Shown here piece after piece: positions 24,394-34,094 of a DNA stretch of 64,000 nt. The position numbers and the translations under genes were made by a program. Under the pieces are notes generated by a model. The model was given only the letters and a program-made list of their open reading frames with translations. It was not told the origin of the DNA and ran no database searches. Position 1 is the first letter of the stretch. Every line of letters starts with the position of its first letter. Origin of the DNA: Bradyrhizobium diazoefficiens (GTDB lineage Bacteria; Pseudomonadota; Alphaproteobacteria; Rhizobiales; Xanthobacteraceae); NCBI RefSeq assembly GCF_016616885.1, contig NZ_CP067102.1:806001-870000 (forward strand), written 5' to 3'.

Positions 24394-25248
24394 ATGAGGA
24401 TGTCCAAGAGTCGGGTGGGCCGGCATTTGCTGGGATTGGCCACCATCGCCTTGGTGGCGGCTGGCATCACGCTGGCGACGGGCGGCGCGGCATTTGCCGA
24501 GCTCGGACAGCCGGCGCCGTGGGAATGGCACCTCCAGGCCTCCGGGTCTCCGGTGATGGACAATATCGTCTGGTTCCACGACTTCCTGTCCGTGCTGATC
24601 ATCGTGATCACGTTGTTCGTGCTGGCGCTGCTCGTGGTCGTGGTGGTGAAGTTCAATTCGAAGGCCAATCCGGTGCCATCGCGGACCACCCACAACACGC
24701 TGATCGAGGTGGTGTGGACCCTGGTCCCGGTGCTGATCCTGGTCGCCATCGCGGTGCCGTCGTTCCGCCTGCTGTTCCTCGAGCTCGACGTGCCGAAGGC
24801 CGATCTGACCATCAAGGCCACCGGCAAGCAGTGGTACTGGTCCTACGCCTATCCCGATAACGGCAAGTTCGAGTTCGATTCGCTGATGGCCCAGGACAAG
24901 CAGCCCCGGCTGCTCGGCGTCGACAACGAGATGGTGGTGCCCATCAACAAGGTGATTCGCGTTCAGGTCACCGGCGCAGACGTCATCCACGCCTTTGCGC
25001 TGCCGGCGTTCGGCGTCAAGATCGACGCCATTCCGGGCCGGCTGAACGAGACCTGGTTCAAGGCCACCAAGACCGGCATGTTCTACGGCCAGTGCTCGGA
25101 ATTGTGCGGCAAGGACCACGCCTTCATGCCGATCGCGATTCGCGTCGTGAACGACCAGGAGTTCGCCTCCTGGGTTGAAACGGCGAAGAAGAAATATGCG
25201 AGCGGCGGCACCAGCACCTTCGCCTCCGCAGCCGGCCCGACGCAGTAA
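24394..25248 (+). CDS. coxB: Cytochrome c oxidase subunit II (aa3 type)
   Basis: The 284-residue subunit II has a signal-like leader (about 1-35), two transmembrane helices (about 55-80 and 103-125) and a periplasmic cupredoxin domain. The aromatic GKQWYWSYAYPDNGKFEFD patch (electron entry) precedes the CuA site CSELCGKDHAFM with its two Cys, His and Met ligands. It accepts electrons from cytochrome c and passes them to subunit I. It opens the oxidase operon, 87 bp before coxA. Confidence 0.95.
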   Translation: MRMSKSRVGRHLLGLATIALVAAGITLATGGAAFAELGQPAPWEWHLQASGSPVMDNIVWFHDFLSVLIIVITLFVLALLVVVVVKFNSKANPVPSRTTHNTLIEVVWTLVPVLILVAIAVPSFRLLFLELDVPKADLTIKATGKQWYWSYAYPDNGKFEFDSLMAQDKQPRLLGVDNEMVVPINKVIRVQVTGADVIHAFALPAFGVKIDAIPGRLNETWFKATKTGMFYGQCSELCGKDHAFMPIAIRVVNDQEFASWVETAKKKYASGGTSTFASAAGPTQ

Positions 25249-25275
25249 GCGCCGGGCGACGGCTTGAGGGACTGA

Positions 25276-26961
<1,686 letters not shown>

Positions 26962-27021
26962 GCCAACTCCCGCGGCGCCCGAGACGGGCGCCGCGGCTTT
27001 AGAACGAAGCGAGTTAAATTA

Positions 27022-27966
27022 GTGTCCGTCCTCGACCACAACGCCGTCGACATCAATCCCCGCATCTCCGAGGCGGAGGTTGCCGACTATCTCGCGCTGC
27101 TCAAGCCGCGGGTGATGTCGCTCGTGATCTTCACCGCGCTGGTCGGGATGGCGATGGCGCCGGGACACTTCCACTGGGTGCTCGCGATCACCTCGCTGCT
27201 CTGCATCGCAGTCGGCGCCGGCGCTTCCGGCGCGCTCAACATGGCGCTCGAGGGCGACATCGACGCCAAGATGTCGCGCACCGCGAACCGCCCGATTCCG
27301 CGCGGCCGCATCACCCGGCCCGAGGCGATGGCGTTCGGCATGACGCTCGCCTTCTTCTCGGTGATGACGCTCGGCATACTCGTCAACTGGATCGCGGGCG
27401 CGCTGCTTGCCTTCACCATCTTTTTCTACGTCGTGATCTACACGATGGTCCTGAAGCGCTGGACCGCGCAGAACATCGTGATCGGCGGTGCCGCCGGCGC
27501 GCTGCCGCCGGTGGTGGCCTGGGCTTCCGTGACCGGGACGGTCGACGTCGAGCCGCTGCTGCTGTTTGCCATTATCTTCTTCTGGACGCCGCCGCACTTC
27601 TGGGCGCTGGCGCTGTTCCGTTCCGACGACTATGCCCGCGCCGGCATTCCGATGCTGCCCAATGTCGCCGGCCCCGACGCGACCCGTCTCCAGATCCTGC
27701 TCTACACCATCGTGCTGATCGCAGTGGCCGCAGCGCCCTGGGCGCTCGGCTATTTCGACGCCATCTATGGTGTCACCTCGCTGGTGCTCGGCGCCGGCAT
27801 GCTGGTGCTCGCCATCAACGTCTATGTGCGTCGGACGCGAGCTGCGTCCCTGCGTGCGACCCGCAAGCTGTTTGCCTTCTCGATCCTGTATCTGTTCGCG
27901 CTGTTCGCGACCCTGCTGGCCGAGGTCGTCTATCGGGCGCTTGCTCCGATGGTTGGGAGCGCATGA
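27022..27966 (+). CDS. ctaB: Heme o synthase (protoheme IX farnesyltransferase)
   Basis: This 314-residue, roughly nine-helix UbiA-superfamily enzyme adds a farnesyl group to heme b to make heme o, the precursor of heme a. The acidic prenyl-diphosphate motif is in [23 protein letters not shown] near 72-95. The second acidic region is [15 protein letters not shown] near 202-216. It starts at GTG (27022); no good ribosome-binding site is visible. It lies 60 bp after coxA, as usual in alphaproteobacterial cox operons. Confidence 0.94.
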   Translation: MSVLDHNAVDINPRISEAEVADYLALLKPRVMSLVIFTALVGMAMAPGHFHWVLAITSLLCIAVGAGASGALNMALEGDIDAKMSRTANRPIPRGRITRPEAMAFGMTLAFFSVMTLGILVNWIAGALLAFTIFFYVVIYTMVLKRWTAQNIVIGGAAGALPPVVAWASVTGTVDVEPLLLFAIIFFWTPPHFWALALFRSDDYARAGIPMLPNVAGPDATRLQILLYTIVLIAVAAAPWALGYFDAIYGVTSLVLGAGMLVLAINVYVRRTRAASLRATRKLFAFSILYLFALFATLLAEVVYRALAPMVGSA

Positions 27967-27973
27967 GGCAGGA

Positions 27974-28138
27974 ATGGCTGACAAACCCGAGCCAGATGGA
28001 ATCGTCCTCACCGAGGCGCAGAAGAAGAGCCGTCGTCAGCGCTCGATTGCGATCGCGCTCGCGCTCGGTGTCCTCGTCGTGCTGTTTTTCGCCGTCACCA
28101 TGGTCAAGGGACCGGCGGTTCTAGTTCGCCCAATGTGA
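27974..28138 (+). CDS. CoxF-like small membrane protein
   Basis: The 54-residue protein has a charged N-terminus ([22 protein letters not shown]) and a single transmembrane helix ([20 protein letters not shown]) near its C-terminus. AGGCAGGA sits just before the ATG at 27974. Small single-span proteins at this place between ctaB and ctaG are known as CoxF in Rhizobiales and are thought to aid oxidase assembly. Its function is by position and form only. Confidence 0.8.
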   Translation: MADKPEPDGIVLTEAQKKSRRQRSIAIALALGVLVVLFFAVTMVKGPAVLVRPM

Positions 28139-28143
28139 GAGAG

Positions 28144-28800
28144 ATGGATCGAGAGCCGACCATATCGCGGGATCAGAGCCGAACGGCCAGGAAAGGCCGT
28201 TCAGGGGGCTTGGGGCGTGATGTGCTGGTCGCCTCGATCTGCGGCGGCGTGGTTGCGCTGATGGTCGGCGCGTCCTACGCGGCGGTGCCGTTCTACAACT
28301 GGTTCTGCCGCGCCACCGGCTTCAACGGCACGACCCAGGTCGCGACCTCGGCGCCCGCCACCGGCCCGATCGCACGCAAGATCACGGTGCGTTTCGATTC
28401 CAACGTCGCGCCCGGCCTGCCCTGGAAGTTCGAGCCGGAGCAGACCGAGGTCGAGGTCAATATCGGCCAGGTCACCACCATCTATTACACTGTGACCAAC
28501 CAGGCCGCGCGCACGACCTCAGGGCAAGCCGCCTACAACGTCGCACCGCTGACGGTCGGGTCCTATTTCCAGAAGATCAACTGCTTCTGCTTCACCGAGC
28601 AGACCATGGCGCCCGGCGAGAAGCGCGAGATGCCCGTGGTGTTCTACGTCGATCCGTCGATCGTCAATGATCACGACAATGACGGGCTCGGCACGATCAC
28701 GCTGTCCTACACGTTCTATCCGGTGCGCGATCCGGTGGTAAAGCCGATCGCATCCGGCGAGGACGACAAACGCAAGAGAAATCTCCAGCCGCCGGGTTGA
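28144..28800 (+). CDS. ctaG: Cytochrome c oxidase assembly protein CtaG/Cox11
   Basis: A 218-residue CtaG/Cox11 protein that delivers copper to the CuB site of subunit I. After a basic N-terminus comes one transmembrane helix ([20 protein letters not shown], about 25-45), then a periplasmic immunoglobulin-like domain. The copper-binding Cys-x-Cys is in [16 protein letters not shown] near 140, and [13 protein letters not shown] follows the helix. A GTG at 28135, overlapping the CoxF stop, is an alternative start that adds three residues. Confidence 0.93.
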   Translation: MDREPTISRDQSRTARKGRSGGLGRDVLVASICGGVVALMVGASYAAVPFYNWFCRATGFNGTTQVATSAPATGPIARKITVRFDSNVAPGLPWKFEPEQTEVEVNIGQVTTIYYTVTNQAARTTSGQAAYNVAPLTVGSYFQKINCFCFTEQTMAPGEKREMPVVFYVDPSIVNDHDNDGLGTITLSYTFYPVRDPVVKPIASGEDDKRKRNLQPPG

Positions 28801-28865
28801 CGCTCAGGGGTTGGAATAAGGGGATAAGTGCCGGACAGGCACGGGATTGAGGAGAGAGACCGCAA

Positions 28866-29762
28866 ATGGCAACCGCGCAAGGCAAGCACCACGACTACCA
28901 TCTGGTCGATCCTTCTCCGTGGCCGGTGGTCGGGTCCATCTCGGCCTTCATCATGGCGGTCGGCGCGATCACCTGGATGCACCACATGCTCTCTGCGGCG
29001 CCGATCATCTTCGGTATCGGCACCGTCGGCGTGCTCTACACCATGGCGAGCTGGTGGGGCGACGTGATCAAGGAAGCGCAGTACAAGGGCGACCACACCC
29101 GCGTCGTGCAGATCAGCCATCGCTATGGCATGATCCTGTTCATCGCCTCCGAGGTGATGTTCTTCGTCGCCTGGTTCTGGGCCTATTTCAACGCGGCGCT
29201 GTTCCCGGCCGACGCCGTCCATGCCACCCGCGACGCCGTGTTCGGCTGCGGCCTCGGCACCGCCGCCGGCGCCTGCTCGGTGCCGGGCACCTGGCCGCCC
29301 CATGGCATCGAGACCTTCGATCCCTGGCATCTGCCGCTGCTCAACACGCTGATCCTGCTCACCTCCGGCACCACCGTGACCTGGGCGCACCATGCGCTGC
29401 TGGAGAACGATCGCCAGGGCCTGAAGTATGGCCTGATCCTCACCGTCCTCTTGGGTGCGACCTTTACCTGCGTGCAGGCCTATGAGTATAGCCATGCGGC
29501 GTTCTCGTTCGGCGGCAACGTCTATGGCGCAACCTTCTTCATGGCGACGGGCTTCCACGGCTTCCACGTGCTGGTCGGCACCATCTTCCTGATCGTCTGC
29601 CTGGCGCGCGCCTATGCCGGCCATTTCTCGCCGACGCAGCATCTCGGCTTCGAGTTCGCCGCCTGGTACTGGCACTTCGTCGACGTGGTGTGGCTGTTCC
29701 TGTTCCTCTGCATCTATGTCTGGGGACACGGCGCCGAGACCATGGCCCACGGCGCGCACTGA
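28866..29762 (+). CDS. coxC: Cytochrome c oxidase subunit III
   Basis: A 298-residue, seven-helix subunit III. It opens KHHDYHLVDPSPWPVVGSI, has the conserved RYGMILFIASEVMFFVAWFWAYF segment near 80-105 with the functionally important Glu, then TSGTTVTWAHHALLEND, and ends in AWYWHFVDVVWLFLFLCIYVWG. Subunit III stabilises the proton-pumping core. An insert (about 115-145) rich in Cys and Gly (FGCGLGTAAGACSVPGTWPP) is longer than in mitochondrial forms. It is the last structural oxidase gene of the operon. Confidence 0.95.
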   Translation: MATAQGKHHDYHLVDPSPWPVVGSISAFIMAVGAITWMHHMLSAAPIIFGIGTVGVLYTMASWWGDVIKEAQYKGDHTRVVQISHRYGMILFIASEVMFFVAWFWAYFNAALFPADAVHATRDAVFGCGLGTAAGACSVPGTWPPHGIETFDPWHLPLLNTLILLTSGTTVTWAHHALLENDRQGLKYGLILTVLLGATFTCVQAYEYSHAAFSFGGNVYGATFFMATGFHGFHVLVGTIFLIVCLARAYAGHFSPTQHLGFEFAAWYWHFVDVVWLFLFLCIYVWGHGAETMAHGAH

Positions 29763-29782
29763 GCCGCGACAGATCAACTGGG

Positions 29783-29815
29783 AAAGGGCGGCCGTAGGGC
29801 CGCCCTTTCGCTTTC
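29783..29815 (+). terminator. Hairpin terminator after coxC
   Basis: AAAGGGCGGC-CGTAGG-GCCGCCCTTT forms a 10-bp stem 21 bp after the coxC stop, followed by CGCTTTCC. The T tract is weak, so read-through into the DUF983 and surf1 genes is possible. Confidence 0.65.
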
Positions 29816-29858
29816 CACCGGCCAGGCTTCGGCTCAAACTGTGATAGACTTGCGCGTC

Positions 29859-30260
29859 ATGAACGAACCTGTCGGTACTCCTGAGTCCCAGCCCACCGTC
29901 CTGCAAAGCGCACTGCGCGGGCTCGCGTGCAAATGCCCGCGCTGCGGCCAAGGCAAGCTCTATGCGGGCTTCCTCACGCTGGCGCCGGCTTGCGAGAAAT
30001 GCGGCCTCGACTATGCCTTCATCGACTCCGGCGACGGTCCGGCGATCTTCATCATCATGCTGGCCGGCGCGATCGTGGTCGGCTGCGCGCTCATCGTCGA
30101 GGTCAAATACCAGCCGCCGTACTGGGTGCATGCGGTGCTCTGGCTGCCATTGATCCTTGCCACCACGCTTCTGCCGCTCCGCGCGATGAAATCGCTGCTG
30201 ATCGGGCTGCAATTTCACCACAAGGCAGCACCTGGCCGGCTGGTCGACCGCGCGAAATGA
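29859..30260 (+). CDS. DUF983-family membrane protein
   Basis: A 133-residue protein with an N-terminal double CxxC knuckle (CKCPRCGQGKLYAGF...CEKCGLDYAFID) and two transmembrane helices (about 62-82 and 90-112). This is the DUF983 layout, frequent next to cox genes in alphaproteobacteria. The knuckle may bind zinc or copper; a role in oxidase biogenesis is inferred from the neighbourhood. The ATG at 29859 is chosen over a GTG at 29841. Its stop overlaps the surf1 start by ATGA. Confidence 0.85.
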   Translation: MNEPVGTPESQPTVLQSALRGLACKCPRCGQGKLYAGFLTLAPACEKCGLDYAFIDSGDGPAIFIIMLAGAIVVGCALIVEVKYQPPYWVHAVLWLPLILATTLLPLRAMKSLLIGLQFHHKAAPGRLVDRAK

Positions 30261-31021
30261 ACGAGACTATCCGCAAGCCCCGCGTGGCCGGCTTCGCGCT
30301 GTTCACGCTCCTCCTGACGGCCGTCTTCGTTGCCCTCGGCGTCTGGCAATTGCAGCGCCGTGTCGCGAAACATCAGTTGATCGCAGCATTGACCGAGCGC
30401 CTCGCTGCGGCACCTGTTGCGTTGCTGCCGCCGTCGCAATGGAGCACGCTGACGCCGGAGCGGGACGAATTCCGCCGGGTCACTTTTGCGGCGACCTACG
30501 AGTCCCGTCTGGATGCGATGGTCTACAGTTCCGGCTCCGCCATCCGCCCCGACGTTTCCGGTCCCGGCACTTGGGCTTTCCTTCCTGCACGGCTGGCCGG
30601 CGGCGATATCGTCGCGGTCAACGCGGGCTTCGTGCCGAACACCAAACAGGACCGCGCCCTGCAGGATCAGGCGGTCGAGCGGCTCGTTACCAACAAGCCG
30701 GCGATGTTGACCGGCTACATCCGTTTCCCCGAAGCGGCCAGCGTGCTCATGCCTGACGCAGAGCACGACAAGCGGCTGTGGTTCGCGCGTGATCATCTGG
30801 CGATCGCGAGCGCGCTCGGCTGGGGCACGGTCGCGCCGTTCTATATCGATCTCGAACAGCCGGCGCCCGAGAACGGCATTCCGCGTCCCGGTCCGCTCGA
30901 CGTGCATCTAAAGGACGACCATCTGCAATACGCCGTCACCTGGTTCGCGCTTGCCGGGGCCGTGCTGATCGCATTCGCGGTCTGGCTGCGGGGACGACGG
31001 CAGAGCGGAGCAAACCCGTAG
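30257..31021 (+). CDS. SURF1-family oxidase assembly protein
   Basis: The 254-residue protein has two transmembrane helices, at about 13-32 (FALFTLLLTAVFVALGVWQLQR) and at the C-terminus (VTWFALAGAVLIAFAVWLRGRR). Between them is a large periplasmic loop with the SURF1 motifs YNAGF-like (VAVNAGFVPN) and GPLDVHLKDDHLQYAVTWF. SURF1 proteins hand heme a to subunit I. The ATG at 30257 overlaps the DUF983 stop, so the two are coupled. It closes the oxidase gene block. Confidence 0.92.
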   Translation: MNETIRKPRVAGFALFTLLLTAVFVALGVWQLQRRVAKHQLIAALTERLAAAPVALLPPSQWSTLTPERDEFRRVTFAATYESRLDAMVYSSGSAIRPDVSGPGTWAFLPARLAGGDIVAVNAGFVPNTKQDRALQDQAVERLVTNKPAMLTGYIRFPEAASVLMPDAEHDKRLWFARDHLAIASALGWGTVAPFYIDLEQPAPENGIPRPGPLDVHLKDDHLQYAVTWFALAGAVLIAFAVWLRGRRQSGANP

Positions 31022-31130
31022 GTTCCCGGTGGGAACCCGGAATCGCCCGGGCTTTATTATTCAGCGCATATTCACGAGGGTGGCCGTAAGCCGCACTGAA
31101 AGTTTTTTCGCGGCAAACAGGATTCTTGGC

Positions 31131-31496
31131 GTGCGCGATTTCGATCAGATGGGAATAATCGTCGATTGGATGGATGCCTGTCGCAAGGGCGACCTCGCGA
31201 CGCTGCTCGATCTCTATGCCGACGATGGCAAGGTGGAATGTAGCTGCAATGGCACCCATCTCTATCGCGGCCGGCACGAACTGGAAACCTATTGGGGGCC
31301 GAAGCTCAGCGCGTTCTCCTCGGCGGGCTTCGGCCTGGAGGAAATCCATCCCGGGCAGAACGGCATCGATCTCGAATATTCCATCGCGGGCGCGCTCCGC
31401 GTCCGTGCCTCGTTTCGCTTCAGTGCCGAAGGCAAGATCCACAGCACCCTGTGCGAGCCGGCGCAGCAGGGCGCGCACGATTGCGCCGCGTGCTAG
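31131..31496 (+). CDS. NTF2/SnoaL-like small protein
   Basis: A 121-residue cone-fold protein of the SnoaL/NTF2-like kind: helix-rich start (IVDWMDACRKGDLATLLDLYADDGKVEC), then strands (IDLEYSIAGALRVRASFRFSAEGKI). I chose the GTG at 31131 because AGGA lies 8 bases before it; an ATG at 31149 is the alternative. Seven residues near the C-terminus carry two Cys (HDCAAC). Its last four bases overlap the 3' end of the convergent histidine kinase gene. Function unknown. Confidence 0.7.
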   Translation: MRDFDQMGIIVDWMDACRKGDLATLLDLYADDGKVECSCNGTHLYRGRHELETYWGPKLSAFSSAGFGLEEIHPGQNGIDLEYSIAGALRVRASFRFSAEGKIHSTLCEPAQQGAHDCAAC

Positions 31497-32854
31497 GCGG
31501 AGATCGGGGCGTCGCGAACTTCGCCCAGCGGAAGGCGGCAGCGCACATAGGTTCGGTCGTCCGCGCGCAGCAGTGACAGCGATCCGCTGAGTGCGCGCAC
31601 GCGCTCGTGCATGCCGGTCAGGCCGCGGCCGAAAACATTCTCGGCGGGAAAGCCGCCGCCGTCATCGGAGACCTCGACCGCGAGCGCGTCGCCGGCAATC
31701 GCCGCCTGGACATGCGCATTGCGGGCTCCGGCGTGCCGCAGCACGTTGGTCAGCGCTTCCTGGATGACGCGATAGACGGTTTGGGCCAGCGGCCCGTCGA
31801 GGTCGTTGAGATCAGGATCGATCGTTGCGGTGAGGCCGATATGCGGCGCCTGCCTGCGAAAATTCCGGAGCAGCGTCTGCACGCTGGCCTCGAGCCCCAA
31901 TTCCTCGATGTAGAGCGGCCGCAACCGGTCGAGGATGCGGCGGTTGGTCTGCTGAAGCGCCTCGACGGACCTCATGACCTCCTGCACGGAGTTTCCGAGA
32001 TTTCCCGCCTGCGGGGCGGCCTCGCTCAGCGCGATCGCGGCGGCGCGGATGCTGAAGAGCAGCGGGCCCAGCTCGTCATGCAGCTCGCGGGCGAGATCGC
32101 GCCGCTCATTGTCCTGGAGCGACACCAGGCGGTGCAAGAGATCGCGATTGTCCTGGCTCAATTGCGCGAGGGTCGCTGCAAGGGCATTGGCTTCCTCGCA
32201 GCTCTGCCGGATTTCCGGCGGTCCCCCGACCGGGATCGGCGTCGCATAGTCGCCGCGCCGCATTCGTGTCAGGCCTGCGCCGAGATCTTGCAGAGGCCGC
32301 AGCGCCGATCTTGCGAAGAGATAGGCGATCGTTCCGGTCAATACCATCAGCACCGCAATGAGGCTCATCAGTGCCAGAAAGCCAATCCACTTTTCGAACA
32401 GATCGGCCGAGAGGTCGGGCGTGAACAGGATGTCGCCAATGTGCCTGCCGTCGATGATGACAGGGGATGCCGCGTCCATGTCCGGGATGGCGATCAGATC
32501 CGCGAACCATCGCGGCACGCCATGCAGGTCCCGCAGACCGTCCTTCCCAGGGGGCAAAGGACCCGCCTCCACGGGGCGGAATTGAATATCAGAGGAGGTG
32601 CCCAAAGAATTGACAAATGCGTCAAGCACCTTCCGTGGATTGTCCGTGGCGCCGAGAGCGCTGTTGAGTGCGAAAGCGACGATCCGGGTCGAGCGTCGAC
32701 CGGGCTCATTCTCGTCAGCCAGTTGGCCGGTCGCGAAGGTCTGGAGCAGCAAACCACCCATTGCCAGCGCGGCGAGAAAGCTCAAGCCGAGCGGGAGAAA
32801 CAGCTGGGTCCTGAACGAGAGTCGTTGCCACATTAGGTCAATTCTAACGCGCAT
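31493..32854 (-). CDS. NarX-type sensor histidine kinase
   Basis: A 453-residue membrane kinase with a transmembrane helix (about 17-40), a periplasmic sensor (about 41-155), a second helix (about 157-180), a HAMP linker (SALRPLQDLGAGLTRMRRGDY) and a HisKA_3 dimerisation segment with the phospho-acceptor His259 in LARELHDELGPLLF. The HATPase domain follows (DDGGGFPAENVFGRGLTGMHERVRALSG). HisKA_3 kinases pair with NarL/LuxR-type regulators, and one lies head to head at 32921. The periplasmic signal is unknown. An ATG seven codons in (32833) is an alternative start. Confidence 0.9.
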   Translation of the reverse strand: MRVRIDLMWQRLSFRTQLFLPLGLSFLAALAMGGLLLQTFATGQLADENEPGRRSTRIVAFALNSALGATDNPRKVLDAFVNSLGTSSDIQFRPVEAGPLPPGKDGLRDLHGVPRWFADLIAIPDMDAASPVIIDGRHIGDILFTPDLSADLFEKWIGFLALMSLIAVLMVLTGTIAYLFARSALRPLQDLGAGLTRMRRGDYATPIPVGGPPEIRQSCEEANALAATLAQLSQDNRDLLHRLVSLQDNERRDLARELHDELGPLLFSIRAAAIALSEAAPQAGNLGNSVQEVMRSVEALQQTNRRILDRLRPLYIEELGLEASVQTLLRNFRRQAPHIGLTATIDPDLNDLDGPLAQTVYRVIQEALTNVLRHAGARNAHVQAAIAGDALAVEVSDDGGGFPAENVFGRGLTGMHERVRALSGSLSLLRADDRTYVRCRLPLGEVRDAPISA

Positions 32855-32920
32855 TGGCGGGATTTTCTCTTTCCATTTGTTCCCGCCGGTCTATGAGTCC
32901 AGAAAACAAGAGAGCGCGCG

Positions 32921-33565
32921 ATGCAAGATACCGCCAAGCCGGCGACCAGGGTCCTGATCGTCGACGACCATCCTGTGGTGCTGTCAGGATGTCGCACCCT
33001 TTTTGCGTCGGACCACTCGATCCGGATTGATGAGGCGACCGACGCGAAATCAGGCCATCGCGCCTATGTCAGCAAGCGGCCCGACGTGACCGTGATCGAC
33101 ATCAGCCTGCCCGATGTCTCCGGCTTCGAGCTGATGCGCCGGATCCGCAAGGACGACCCGGACGCCAAGATCATCATGTTTAGCATGAACGATGATCCAG
33201 CCTTTGTGGTGCGCGCCGTGGAGCTCGGGGCGCAGGGTTATGTCTCCAAAGGCGACGACCCCCGGATCCTGCTCAAGGCCGTGCGCAAAGTGGTCGCGGG
33301 CGACAACTTCATTTCGCCGCAGCTCGCGGAGGCCGTGACGTTCTCCGGCGCGGCGATCAAGGCCAACCCGGCCTCGCAGATGACGCCGCGGGAGCTCGAG
33401 ATTCTCCGCCTGCTCGGGCGCGGCAACAAGATTGTCGAGGTCGCCGAGGCGCTCGGCATCTCCTACAAGACCGTCGCCAACACCACGTCCCTGCTCAAGC
33501 AGAAGCTCGGGGCCAAGAACCACTCCGACCTGATCCGGATCGCGGTGGAAATCGGGATGAACTGA
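32921..33565 (+). CDS. NarL/LuxR-type response regulator
   Basis: A 214-residue response regulator: receiver domain (VLIVDDHPVV, phospho-acceptor D60 in VIDISLPDVSG, conserved Lys in GYVSKGDDP) and a C-terminal LuxR helix-turn-helix (MTPRELEILRLLGRGNKIVEVAEALGISYKTVANTTSLLKQKLG). It diverges from the HisKA_3 kinase at 31493-32854 across 66 bp, so the two are very likely a cognate pair. A GGAACAAATGG-rich divergent gap holds the shared promoter. Confidence 0.92.
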   Translation: MQDTAKPATRVLIVDDHPVVLSGCRTLFASDHSIRIDEATDAKSGHRAYVSKRPDVTVIDISLPDVSGFELMRRIRKDDPDAKIIMFSMNDDPAFVVRAVELGAQGYVSKGDDPRILLKAVRKVVAGDNFISPQLAEAVTFSGAAIKANPASQMTPRELEILRLLGRGNKIVEVAEALGISYKTVANTTSLLKQKLGAKNHSDLIRIAVEIGMN

Positions 33566-33828
33566 CACCCCCAGGGACCGAACCGGCTGCACCAGGATGC
33601 AGCCGGCTCGGCCGACGGATCGGGACCGCCGCGCGTCCGGGCAATGCGTGGACGACGGCTGACACCATCCGCCGACACAATGGACCGATCAGGCGTTCGT
33701 TCCTTATCCGGCGCATCGCGTCGGGAAAAAGTGGCAGCAGGATCTGGCTCCGCGCAGTCCGCTCGCCGGCTTCGCCGGGGCGTATCGGGAAAAACAGGAA
33801 CATTCGGCGTTGCGCGCCGTTTTTCTCC
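33566..33828. other. Gene-free stretch after the response regulator
   Basis: No convincing gene is present. ACCGGCTGCA-CCAGGA-TGCAGCCGG at 33582-33606 is a perfect 9-bp stem 16 bp after the response regulator stop, without a T tract. CGGCG-TTGCG-CGCCG-TTTTT at 33805-33824 has the form of a small rho-independent terminator. Together they insulate the ncRNA candidate that begins downstream. Confidence 0.5.
33805..33824 (+). terminator. Small terminator-like hairpin before the ncRNA candidate
   Basis: CGGCG-TTGCG-CGCCG is a 5-bp GC stem followed directly by TTTTT. It lies 240 bp beyond the response regulator stop and 4 bp before the TTGACG of the next promoter. Confidence 0.5.
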
Positions 33829-33857
33829 TTGACGATCTCGTGACAGGTGACGATAGC
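33829..33857 (+). promoter_or_regulatory. Candidate sigma70 promoter of the orphan ncRNA
   Basis: TTGACG at 33829-33834, preceded by C to give CTTGAC as favoured in alphaproteobacteria, is followed after 17 bp by GATAGC at 33852-33857. The -35 is good and the -10 is weak (three of six). It would start transcription near 33864. Confidence 0.4.
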
Positions 33858-33863
33858 TCGAAC

Positions 33864-33966
33864 GAACGTTTTTTGGGGCAGGCGTCCCAACGCGGAAAAC
33901 CGGGTCTGCACACATCAACGACAGACCTTCCAAGAGAAGGGCTGCGGCATCGCCGCAGCCCTTTTT
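33864..33966 (+). ncRNA. Candidate orphan small RNA with three stem-loops
   Basis: About 100 nt with no open frame, ending in a strong intrinsic terminator. Three stem-loops can be read directly: TTGGG...CCCAA at 33873-33890, GGTCTG...CAGACC at 33903-33927 with a 13-nt A/C-rich loop, and the terminator AAGGGCTGCGGC-ATC-GCCGCAGCCCTT plus TTTTT. A promoter-like TTGACG lies upstream. The neighbours, a response regulator and thrC, do not need this terminator. I do not recognise it as 6S, SRP RNA, tmRNA or RNase P RNA. The start is approximate. Confidence 0.55.
33937..33966 (+). terminator. Strong rho-independent terminator of the ncRNA candidate
   Basis: AAGGGCTGCGGC-ATC-GCCGCAGCCCTT is a perfect 11-12 bp stem with a three-base loop followed by a T run. 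No protein gene ends in the preceding 370 bp, which is the main reason to suspect an RNA gene here. Confidence 0.85.
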
Positions 33967-34094
33967 CGTTGGGCATGGTGCGGCCCTTCAAAACGCTCTA
34001 TGGTGCCGCAAAGCCTCTGGCTGTGAACTAGGAACATCGTGAAATCAAAGGCTTAAGGCCCGGATTCAAATCGGGCCGGCCTTTGGAGGGCAGT

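Noticed and set aside
33582..33606. Perfect stem after the response regulator as a rho-independent terminator
   Set aside because: The stem is perfect, but no T tract follows, so I list it only as an inverted repeat within the gap.
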